Source: Desmonostoc muscorum FACHB-395 (GTDB lineage: Bacteria; Cyanobacteriota; Cyanobacteriia; Cyanobacteriales; Nostocaceae). Taken from it: a stretch of 62,652 bases of DNA. The position numbers and the translations under genes were made by a program. The notes beneath the pieces were generated by a model, which made no database searches, was not told where the DNA came from, and worked only from the letters and a program-made list of their open reading frames with translations. Shown in pieces: positions 1 to 7,751 of this stretch; the stretch's first letter is position 1, and every line of letters begins with the position of its first letter. The DNA lies in NCBI RefSeq assembly GCF_014698035.1, contig NZ_JACJSF010000043.1, positions 1 through 62,652 of the forward strand, in the 5' to 3' direction.

Positions 1-483
1 ACTTAACGGTTCACCAGCATATTTGTAAATAAGTTTGAGATTATTTAACTGCGGCTGAACTCGAATCATTGCATCCGTAACTACAACGAATTCCCAACCT
101 TTCTCTTCACAGATGGGCGCGATCGCTCGGAATAAGCTGAGATTTTTATCAGAATTTACTTTGCTTGCTGGTTTGACCTCGACAAGTAACTTTTTATGCC
201 TGCCTTCAACCAAAAAGTCAGGAGTATACCGTCGCTGACGGTGATTAAACGTGTAGAAGATGCTCAATGGCTGGCTATGGTACGACAGTACATCTGGGTC
301 AGTTTCCAGCAGGTACATATAATCCCTCTCAATTAGGGACTCATACCATATACCTGTCTGCATTTTCAGGCTGGAAAACAGACCAATGTTTTTCTTGCTG
401 TTGGAGTTAGTTATTTTTCTAGCTGGGTTAGCCAAGCTGAACCTGCTCTTTCCAGACTTGAGCGGCTTGAAGTCCGGTATTCT
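1..483 (-). CDS. tnsA: TnsA-like transposon endonuclease, truncated by the window edge
   Basis: TnsA cuts the 5' ends of Tn7-like transposons while TnsB cuts the 3' ends. The minus frame is open from a stop at 511-513 to the left edge. It shows a PD-(D/E)XK-type core: Glu in YESLIERDY, Asp in YTPDFLVE and Lys in VEVKP, matching the order of E63, D114 and K132 in E. coli Tn7 TnsA. No ATG or GTG lies in the upstream part. The first ATG is at 363, but basic sequence that looks coding (RIPDFKPLKSGKSR) extends to about 480, so the start is uncertain: a rare start codon or a damaged 5' end. The gene reads inward from the transposon end at 594, as tnsA normally does. The C-terminus and any tnsB, tnsC or tniQ lie outside the window. 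Confidence 0.8.
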
Positions 484-507
484 TAAAGAATATGCGATAT
501 GAAACGC

Positions 508-587
508 ATTTCACTTAGTCTGCAACAAAATTTCATTTAGTCCGCACAAATTTCACTTAGTCCGCACAAATTTCATTTAGTCTGCAA
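508..587 (-). repeat. Four-copy array of ~20-bp sites, likely TnsB-binding
   Basis: The unit TTTCAYTTAGTCYGCA occurs at about 509, 531, 551 and 571, all in one orientation; the last three are exactly 20 bp apart. The array sits between the transposon terminus at 594 and tnsA and overlaps the 5' end of the tnsA frame. In known Tn7-like elements such arrays bind TnsB. A plasmid iteron array is the alternative, but the position argues against it. Confidence 0.65.
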
Positions 588-708
588 ACCGACAGAAGTG
601 TTGTATATCAAGGAAAGTGGTATTAATCGTAGTTTTTGGCGGATAAAAGATAAGGGTATCTTATTTTGTCTTCACACCGCGATTGGGTATTGTCACTGAA
701 AGCATAAG

Positions 709-1095
709 TGTAGAAGAATAAAAAAGTTCAACAATAAATAATAAAGTCCAACAATAAATAAAAAAGTTCTACAATTTCTGTTGGGTGCTTTACCCCGCTC
801 CAGGCATCCGTCCATGAATCGCTCGCAAGTCTTACCGCCGTGCGATCACTACGTTATTACTAGAGCGATCGCCTCCGGCGGGGCGTAGCCCATCGCGCCC
901 ACATTGGGGTAGAATCACTTTTCTAATTGTTGAACTTTTTTATTTGAGTTTGGTGTCTCTGTGTTGAAAAAGTGGTAAATTGATCCCTTTTCCATCCCCA
1001 AATTGTTCAACTTATTTTTATGTGGACTTGCACCCAACCACGAAAAATCAATGCTTTGAGAGACTAGAATTGTTGAACTTTTTTATATGCTTACA
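709..1095. mobile_element. Mini Tn7-like element E4, nested in the left end of E1
   Basis: The ends are TGTAGAAGAATAAAAAAG and, read inward from 1095, TGTAAGCATATAAAAAAG, both continuing as TTCAACAAT. ATAAG flanks the element on both sides (704-708 and 1096-1100), a perfect 5-bp duplication. The site AAGTTCAACAA is repeated at 724, 744 and 764 with 20-bp spacing and appears inverted near 925, 1001 and 1068. Deleting the element and one ATAAG restores the left terminus of E1 so that it matches the right terminus. The 387 bp hold no gene. Confidence 0.85.
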
Positions 1096-1177
1096 ATAAG
1101 ATGAGCAAGTTGCTCGCTTTATGGTTTCAAAGCAGGTTACTCAATTTATTCTTACAAAAGTAGAGGTACTGAACTCA

Positions 1178-1544
1178 TGTGACTTTAGCCATAAGTTGTC
1201 AAAATCGGACAACTTGTGCCTTGGATTGAACTCGGACAACTTATGCTTGGATCGAGGAGTAGAAGGAGGTATAACTTAGAGTCCGGTTGATGTCACTGCT
1301 TCGCTTGCAGGCTGAACTGCTGGTAGGCTTGAATCAAAGGCAGAAGTGAGGCTAACTTTCGGACAACTTTTAGCTGGTTTTTCAACTGTGTGACAAGTGA
1401 TTCCTTGGTTTTCAACTTTGAGACAACTTTTAACTGTATTAGTTTTATGGCAGAAGAAATTTGCCTACGATAGTATCAGTGTTTCGCGTTCAAAGGCGGA
1501 CAACTTATGACTTGTGCTTTGGACAGATTTTGTCTAAAGTCACA
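1178..1544. mobile_element. Mini Tn7-like element E5, nested inside E1
   Basis: Both ends begin TGTGACTTTAG (an 11-bp perfect inverted repeat) and are flanked by ACTCA at 1173-1177 and 1545-1549, a perfect 5-bp duplication. Internal sites of the form CGGACAACTTATGCTTGG occur at about 1207, 1234, 1360, 1421 and 1498, plus an inverted copy near 1190. The element is 367 bp with no coding sequence. Its site family differs from those of E1 and E4, suggesting a different transposase mobilised it. Confidence 0.85.
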
Positions 1545-1793
1545 ACTCAAACAGAAAGTAGCTCTGTTGCTCGATTTCGGTTTTCATAGCAGCTATACCT
1601 AACCAAAGTTTTAATGCTGGGCATGAATATATTTGCTCACGTTAGGGTTACAAAACAAAACCTTTGCTCATGTTATGGTTTCAAAACGTGTTTTCGATAA
1701 ATAATTTCCGACGTAGTATAAAGGCTTTGGGCTACGTAATTGCTCAACTTATGCTTTCAAAGTTGCTCATCTTATCCTTACAGTGACAGGTAT

Positions 1794-2170
1794 TGTCGTT
1801 GTAGGCATAAGTTGAGCAAGTTTGTCACTGGAACGATAACTTGGCAGAAAAGGACGGCTTATGCTTCCAATCGCCAAAAGGACAAATTATGGTTCTAAGC
1901 CCCAAACTTAAGCCCAGCGAGGATGTAGAAAATAGAACTAGTGTTGAACCAACGTTTTTATTAGGTTTAAAGGATACTTCCATTTTGGGACTCGCGGATA
2001 GCTTTATGCTTCCATTTTGAGTCAAAAGACAAGTTATCCTTCCAATGTTAGGACTTACTGACAATCCAGTAACGCAGCAATAATGGTTTCAGACATTGAA
2101 ATACTCGGTTATGCTTCCAGACCCTGAAATCTTTTGGGTATAGTGACAAAGTTGCTCGATTTATCGAAGA
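1794..2170. repeat. Relic of a Tn7-like end, interrupted by E3
   Basis: Starting 5 bp after the end of E1, the sequence TGTCGTTGTAGGCATAAG leads into TTGAGC and is then interrupted by E3. It resumes at 2154 as GCTCGATTTATCG. Removing E3 gives GAGCAAGTTGCTC, the same palindrome as at 1103-1115 inside E1. It resembles a left end of the E1 family, but I find no matching right end, so it is listed as a relic. Confidence 0.5.
1823..2148. mobile_element. Mini Tn7-like element E3
   Basis: The left end is TGTCACTGGAACGATAAC; the right end ends in AGTGACA, so the inverted repeat is TGTCACT. AAGTT lies on both sides (1818-1822 and 2149-2153), a perfect 5-bp duplication. Internal sites resemble GGACNNNTTATGCTTCCA (about 1851, 1879, 1993, 2027 and 2103). 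The element is 326 bp. Reading frames across it look like non-coding repeat translations and are not annotated. Confidence 0.8.
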
Positions 2171-2332
2171 AAGGCAGAGGGCAGGAGGCAGGAGGCAGAA
2201 GGGAATACTGCTTCCTGGTCTCTGCATGTGACCAAACGGGTCTTGGGTCTAAAACCCCGCCGAAAACAAAAGCGCTTACAATTGGGCGGGGTCTGAATCC
2301 CGCCCAATTGTTCCTTCTGCCTTCTGCCCTCA
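2168..2332. repeat. Palindromic intergenic repeat
   Basis: A perfect 12-bp inverted repeat (CAATTGGGCGGG at 2279-2290 and its complement at 2299-2310) is enclosed by an imperfect outer pair of GGCAGAAGG-type tracts at about 2173-2201 and 2311-2331. Such hairpin repeats are common between cyanobacterial genes. It lies just downstream of the CHAT gene that ends at 2389 and could act as a transcript-end hairpin. Confidence 0.6.
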
Positions 2333-5300
2333 GCAAGAACTGCCTTCTTCAAAAACTCCAGTAAAAATCTTCACAGTCTCACCTCACATCATCGCCACTC
2401 ACCTTGTAAAGTAAAAGCCGCCCAGACATTAGTCCGAGAATAGTTGGGATTGAGACTTTGCCACATTTCTAATTGTGCAGCCCTCAGCGCCGCTACAGGT
2501 GGTAAATTCTCTTTGAGCATTTTTTTGTAAAATTTTGTCATTAATTCTGCTGTTCCTTGATCGTCTACACTCCACAAACTAACAGCAACTCTTGGACTAC
2601 CTGCATACATAAACCCTCTTGTTAACCCTACCAAACCTTCACCTTTTATTTGTTCTCCAAGTCCGGTTTCACAAGCACTTAGCACCACTAATTCTGCTGA
2701 TAAGTTGAGGTTGAAAATATCCTGAAGTTGAAGAAAACCATCTTCAGCATTTCCTTTTGAATCTACCAAAGACAGCACTACACTAGAACACTTAGGATTG
2801 TTAGTATCAAAAAATCCGTGAGTTGCAAAGTGTACAATTTGGTATTGACTCATTTCTGGATTCGTTACAGTAGTACGATTAGCATCAAAATCAAAAGCTG
2901 ATTTGCTTGATGATTTGGGAACTAAACTCAAAATATTTGTGGCTTCTGTATGCGTTCCTTCAAGGCGAGGAAAGCTAAAATTTGAATCACAGCTAGAACG
3001 CCTCATTGCTAAAGCATTTAATTCAGTAGAGTTAGAATTTTTACCTCTATTTTGACCACCTTGAGCTACACTTGGCTTTAACCGATTATCATCTTTACTA
3101 AATACCGGATCTGCAAACACAGCTAATTTTTTCACAGCCACATTGCGGTTTTTAGTTTCATTCCTAACTACCGAAATTGTAGAAGCCGAAGGCGCATTCA
3201 CAATTTCATGTTCTACTAACAACGGTTGTAATTTTATTTGTGTTGGATTTGGCAACGCCGCAAAGGGAATATATTGTAAAATTCCATCACCCACAATCAA
3301 CAATCGCTTATTTCCTAATTCCTCCGCTACAGGCTGTAACAACATTTGACTTAATTTAGTGGCAACTTTTTCAGGATTTTCAGCATTTGTTCCAGGTTGA
3401 ACTGTAATTCCGCCTCGTGAATATAGTTCCCCGCCGCCTTTGATATTTTGATAAAACTTCTTAGCTGCCGTTTCAATATCTTCATTTTTGGGTAATTCAT
3501 AACTTTTCATTCCCGTCTTTGTCACTAACCAAAGATAACTGTGTTCCTTACCAAGGGAATATTGTAAAAGAATAGTGTTGTCATCAAGAACTGAGGATTG
3601 AATTTCTGCGAGTGTCAGGGGTTGGGGTTGGGTGATTGCTGCATAACCCGGACTTTTAGCACGGATAGAAGCTAGGACTTGCTGATATTTCTCTGAAAGT
3701 TCCTCAATTTCTTTATTTAATTCATCTACTTGTTCTAGGTTTTTTTTACTTGATAAGAGTTCAATTCTGATTTTCCTTCTGGCATCAATTTGTTGCTGTA
3801 CACTAAGTTCCTCTTCTAAGAGTTTTGGATCTACCCCTTTACGGATATCTGCATGGGCTTCAGTCAGGAGTTCTAGCAGACTGCGGGCGCGGGAGCGTTC
3901 GCTGGTGTCGAGGGCAAGAGCGTTGTATCCTTTTGATGGGTCTTTTTTGTGCAGTTCCATCAAAATGTCGATTTTCAGTTGATAATAATCTTGTACTGTG
4001 GCAAAAAAGGAAGTTTTTAAATCTTCACTAACGATTTCTTTGCGGATGTTTTCGATGATTTTGATTGCTTTATCTATTTCACTGAGGGATTCTGGTAATT
4101 GATTGTTTTGGTGTTGCAGTTTGGCGATATTGTAGTGACTTTGGGCTTGTTCAGTACTTAAGCCCATTTGGGCATAAAGAGCAAGTTGTTCTTGATAAGT
4201 TTGGATGGCTTTTTGGGGTTGTTTGAGAGATGCGTAAGCTTCAGCCGTTCGGGTGTAAGCTATACCTTCTATCTCCCTAGCGCCTATTTCTCGCGCTAAT
4301 CTTCTGGCTTTTTGAGAGTCTTCTAGAGCCTGGGAATAATTTCCTTGTTTACTTTCAACTTGAGCGCGGATATTCAGTATATTTGCTTCTATGGCTGATT
4401 TAAACTCAATCACCTCTAAATTACGAGATAAATCTAGAGCCTGATTGGCAAAACTAATTGCTTGTTGATCATTTCCAGAATTAAGGTAAGTTGGACTAAT
4501 ATACTCTAATGATAAGGCTTCATAGTGACAGTTTCCCGTTGTTCGGGATGTAGACAAGGCTTGCTGATAATAGTTCAGGGCTTGTGGGTAATTTTGCAAC
4601 TTTCGATATATATAACCAATATCCCACAGAGTACTAGTTTCACTGCTGCGATCGCCAATATTTTTCCATAAAGATAATGCTTTATTATAAGCATTTAAAC
4701 TCTCAGTATACGCCCCTAAAGATAAGTAAACATTACCAAGAGTATTTAAAGTATCTGCTTCTGCTGGAAGAGTTTTAATCTGGCGTTGAATTTCTAATGC
4801 TTGATTGAGGTAATTAATAGCTTCTTGTTTTTTACCTTGCTTGTTGAGAATATCAGCAATCTCGGTGAGTGTCTCTGCTTCCTTAGGTTTATCGCCCATA
4901 GTTTGTCTCAATTTCAATGCTTGGTTATAAACTTTCAGGGCTTTTGGATACTCCCCAAGTATTTCGTATTGATCGCCAATAAAAAATACTAGCTCAACCG
5001 CTTCAAAATTAAGATATCCTTGTTTACGGTACTTCTCGGCTTCTCGTTGCGATTTTTCAATTTGATTGTAGGTAACGGCTTTAGAATTAGCGGTTGCAGA
5101 TTTATTTGACGAATTCTTTGGTTGCTCAATTTTGGGGCGTTTTTTTAATGTTGCTAATTTATCTGTACATAGGGATTGTGATAACAAGTCGTACTCTAAA
5201 TCAGATACTCTTCTATCCCTTTTAAATTCTGGGTCAAGAATATTAGCTTGCTTGTAAATTTCAACGCTTTTATTTATTTCACCTAAGTGGATATAAAAAC

Positions 5301-5883
5301 CAGCAATTTTTTCGAGGATTTCAGCTTGTTTGACTACATCACCTTTTTCTTTCCAAAAAGCCAAAGCTTGGTTGTAAAAATCAAGTGCTTTCTGTGTTTC
5401 TCCTAAGTCAATACCGTAAATTTGCCCAATTTTCGTTAAAGCGCTAGGTCGTAAATTGGGAGAGTTAGGAGACACTGATGCAGCTTGCAGATCGTTCTCA
5501 ATCGCCTTTTGATATTCTCCCATACCCTCGTAGCTCAGGCCAGTTAACGCAATGGCTCCTTCCTCACATTGAGGATCGCCTAAAGCTTGACAAATAGGTA
5601 GTGCTTTTTTGGCATATTCCACACCTTTGGGATATTCTCCCCGACCCAAGTAAAATGTAGCAATTTTATTGAGAGTTTTGGCTTCTTCTTTACGGTCTTT
5701 TGCTAAACGCCAATACTTTAGGGCTTCTTCCCATTTAGCAATGACTTGAGTAATGGGTGTTGTTTTTAAGTCTAACTTTTTAGCCTCTGCTTCTGCTTTT
5801 TCGGCCGCTGCGCGGTTGCTGTCTGAAGTGTTGGTTTGGCTTTGGAGTTGAGGGGGTGGGGTTGAAGGTGTCGGTTTGGGATA

Positions 5884-5892
5884 GGCGTTGAC
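5884..5892. repeat. Target-site duplication, left copy
   Basis: GGCGTTGAC directly precedes the left inverted repeat of the insertion sequence and recurs at 7570-7578. The paralogue has GGCGCTGGC at the equivalent point, supporting this as the original target. Because the repeat edges share bases, a 7-bp duplication (GCGTTGA) with a 14-bp repeat is also possible. Confidence 0.85.
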
Positions 5893-5963
5893 TAGGGTGT
5901 TGACTCTGAGGGTTTTAAAGTGTTAAATTTTCATGCAAGAAGTACGTAGCTGCATAGAAGTTA

Positions 5964-6191
5964 ATGCAAGAGTTTAAAAGCCCAACCAGCCGATTAGCAA
6001 GATTGTTTCGCAATGGTCGAGACAATTGGAAAGAGAGAGCTTTGGAAAAACAGAAAAAACTCAGAGCATTAGAAATAAAAGTCAGAGATTTATCAACCTC
6101 ACGAGACTATTGGAAAAGCAGAGCAAAAATTGCTGAATCAAAGCTACTCAAACAGAACATTGAGACGAGCGCAGGAAAAAAAAAGAGTTAA
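5964..6191 (+). CDS. Transposase upstream frame (orfA), coiled-coil N-terminus
   Basis: A 75-residue basic, charged frame, probably the DNA-binding or oligomerising N-terminus of the transposase. It contains a likely coiled coil (LRALEIKVRDLSTSRDYW, then IAESKLL). It ends just after a run of nine A at 6176-6184. A -1 shift on this run joins it in frame to the catalytic frame with no stop between (K-K-E-L-I-T-N-T-L), giving a product of about 522 residues. Poly-A slippage is a known way for insertion sequences to limit transposase output; its use here is inferred. Confidence 0.7.
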   Translation: MQEFKSPTSRLARLFRNGRDNWKERALEKQKKLRALEIKVRDLSTSRDYWKSRAKIAESKLLKQNIETSAGKKKS

Positions 6192-7531
6192 TTACAAACA
6201 CTCTAACTAAGTTGCAAACAAGTGGACAGGCTCTTGATAAGGTAGCGAAGGGACATCATTATTCAGTCGAAACAATTCAAATATCATTAGAACAAGTTAT
6301 CAAGTGCGGCAGTAGTTTGCGAGGAGTCGAAAAGACTTTTGAATTGTACGCTGATTTTTGTAACCAGGGTACTCCAAGCTTTAGTAGTATTAGAAAATGG
6401 TTAGGGCGAATTGGTCTGTACGAACTCAATAGAGAAAAAGAATATCGAAGTGATTGGATCTTTATTGTAGATTTGACTGTAGAACTAGGGGCAGAAAAAG
6501 CTCTGGTAATTTTGGGAGTTTCACAACAACTACTTGAATCAGAAATTTTTCCTTTAAAACGAGGATTAGGACATCAAGATATAGAACTTCTTGCATTGGA
6601 AATTATGCACTCCACGAAGGGAGAATACATATCGCAGAAGCTCTCTGAGCTAACTTCAAAAGTTGGTCGTCCATTACAAATAATAGCTGATCACGGCAGT
6701 GATATCCAAAAAGGTATCAAGCTGTACCAAGAGAATTATCCAGAAGTGATTTACACGTATGATGTGACTCATGCAATGGCTTTACTGCTCAAGCATGAGC
6801 TAGTAGCCGATGAAAAATATCAGACTTTCATCGAGCAATGTACACGATGCCGACAACAGCTACAACAAACAGAGCTATCATTTTTATCTCCACCATCTCA
6901 ACGTTCTCAATGTCGTTATTTCAATATCGAAAGGCTAATTAATTGGGCTATTAAACTTTTAGATTCTCCAATAGACATAATAGTAGAACTGGTACCAAAT
7001 ATTGAACCAGCCATTTTGAGGCAAAAATTAAAATCAAAATTAGGATGGTTAATCAATTATCAAGAGCCGCTTAGTATTTGGAGCCAAATGGTTAAAATGA
7101 CTCGAACTGTAGAGACTCACCTTAAAACTTGTGGGCTTAATCAAAAATTAAGTAGTATTTTGAAGTTACAGCAAACAATGGGAGCCAATTGTCTAGTTAA
7201 TTTTCAACTAAAAATTATAGATTATTTGACAATTGAAAGTTCTAAAATTCAGTCAGAACAGACAATACTTGCGACTTCTGATGTGATTGAATCACTTTTT
7301 GGCAAATATAAACAGTTTTCTTCTCGATGTCCTTTTAAACAGATAGGTCAGATGATTTTGAGCCTTTCTTTATCTACTATGAAGTTGACAGGATCTGTTG
7401 TAAAACTTGCCTTAGAAACAGTTCGGTATCTTGATCTTGAAGCTTGGTCAGATCAAGTTTTCGGTCAATCTATGCTTTCAAAGAGAAGAACCGTGTTTTC
7501 TGCCTCAAATAGCAACACAGAAATTGCATGA
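6182..7531 (+). CDS. DDE-type transposase, catalytic frame (orfB)
   Basis: About 449 residues if read from the A-run frameshift; an internal TTG at 6212 would give 439. Candidate acidic triad: Asp in FIVDLTVELG, Asp in IADHGSD and Glu in DVIESLFGKYK, in the order and spacing of DDE transposases, with a further conserved-looking YDVTHAMALLLKHEL. It excises and inserts the element using the TAGGGTG ends. The frame is intact to a stop 38 bp before the right inverted repeat. Family membership was not recognised; the triad is read from motifs, not an alignment. Confidence 0.75.
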   Translation, partial: KELITNTLTKLQTSGQALDKVAKGHHYSVETIQISLEQVIKCGSSLRGVEKTFELYADFCNQGTPSFSSIRKWLGRIGLYELNREKEYRSDWIFIVDLTVELGAEKALVILGVSQQLLESEIFPLKRGLGHQDIELLALEIMHSTKGEYISQKLSELTSKVGRPLQIIADHGSDIQKGIKLYQENYPEVIYTYDVTHAMALLLKHELVADEKYQTFIEQCTRCRQQLQQTELSFLSPPSQRSQCRYFNIERLINWAIKLLDSPIDIIVELVPNIEPAILRQKLKSKLGWLINYQEPLSIWSQMVKMTRTVETHLKTCGLNQKLSSILKLQQTMGANCLVNFQLKIIDYLTIESSKIQSEQTILATSDVIESLFGKYKQFSSRCPFKQIGQMILSLSLSTMKLTGSVVKLALETVRYLDLEAWSDQVFGQSMLSKRRTVFSASNSNTEIA

Positions 7532-7569
7532 AAACTTTTGGCTTAATTTCCCACAAAGTCAACACCCTA

Positions 7570-7578
7570 GGCGTTGAC
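7570..7578. repeat. Target-site duplication, right copy
   Basis: Second copy of GGCGTTGAC, directly after the right inverted repeat. On the minus strand it encodes the V-N-A codons just after the signal sequence of the interrupted CHAT gene. Confidence 0.85.
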
Positions 7579-7751
7579 GGTTTCTGAACACAAGAATACA
7601 CATAGCAACAGGATTAATCCCAGAGGATGGGGTTGAGGTGTTTTGACGTTACTGATTTTCAGGACAAATTTTCCCCATTGTGAACAATTTTTAGCCATTG
7701 CTGTACTTTCTCATTTACTATTTCATATTTATGGGATTGCGCCAAAATTAG

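Larger units (their letters stand above)
1..594. mobile_element. tnsA-side end of a Tn7-like transposon
   Basis: Read on the minus strand, the sequence from 594 begins TGTCGGTTTGCAGACTAAAT, then tnsA follows. A 5'-TGT terminus, closely spaced internal repeats and tnsA reading inward are the usual layout of a Tn7-like end. The other end and the left target duplication are outside the window, so the expected 5-bp duplication (GAAGT at 595-599) cannot be tested here. Bases 595-690 show no further feature. Confidence 0.65.
691..1788. mobile_element. Mini Tn7-like element E1 (host of two nested elements)
   Basis: The left end is TGTCACTGAAAGCATAAG and the right end, read inward, is TGTCACTGTAAGGATAAG. 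After the nested element at 709-1095 is removed, the match extends through ATGAGCAA, 26 bp with two differences. The element is flanked by GGTAT at 686-690 and 1789-1793, a perfect 5-bp duplication. Internal sites follow TTGCTCANNTTATNNTTNCA (at about 1110, 1137, 1567, 1632, 1664, 1740 and 1763), inverted near the left end. Without the two nested insertions it would be about 334 bp. No coding capacity is seen, so it is probably non-autonomous. Confidence 0.8.
5893..7569 (+). mobile_element. Insertion sequence, 1,677 bp, complete
   Basis: It is bounded by a perfect 13-bp inverted repeat, TAGGGTGTTGACT (5893-5905 and 7557-7569), and a 9-bp direct duplication GGCGTTGAC. It carries two overlapping frames for one transposase on the plus strand, opposite to the gene it interrupts. 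Intact ends, frames and duplication suggest a recent insertion. I do not assign an IS family with confidence. Confidence 0.9.
2389..7698 (-). pseudogene. TPR-CHAT protease gene split by an insertion sequence
   Basis: Removing the insertion (5893-7569) and one copy of its target duplication restores one frame of about 1,207 codons, starting at ATG 7698. It has an export signal (LILLLCVFLCSE region), about ten TPRs and a C-terminal CHAT protease domain. The restored product keeps the catalytic His (HFATHG, about residue 1065) and Cys (LSACETG, about 1114). It is a close paralogue of the gene at 10154-13876, whose N-terminal sequence runs uninterrupted across the matching point. The break falls at about codon 43-46, right after the signal sequence. 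An internal TTG at 5649 could give a leaderless fragment. CHAT is a caspase/separase-like cysteine protease fold; the substrate is unknown. Whether a truncated cytoplasmic protein is made is open. Confidence 0.85.

Noticed and set aside
508..587. Iteron-type replication origin
   Set aside because: Repeat spacing would fit, but the array adjoins a TGT terminus and tnsA and lies far from the replication gene.
508..775. Evenly spaced short repeats that look like a CRISPR array
   Set aside because: Spacing is 20 bp with almost no spacer, and the units fit transposon-end sites next to TGT ends with target duplications.
2030..2063. Additional Tn7-like end (ACTTACTGACA)
   Set aside because: It looks like a terminus, but the following ATCCA is not found in front of a matching left end.
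595..2388. Small frames over the repeat region as genes
   Set aside because: They translate transposon-end repeats on both strands and show no protein-like features.
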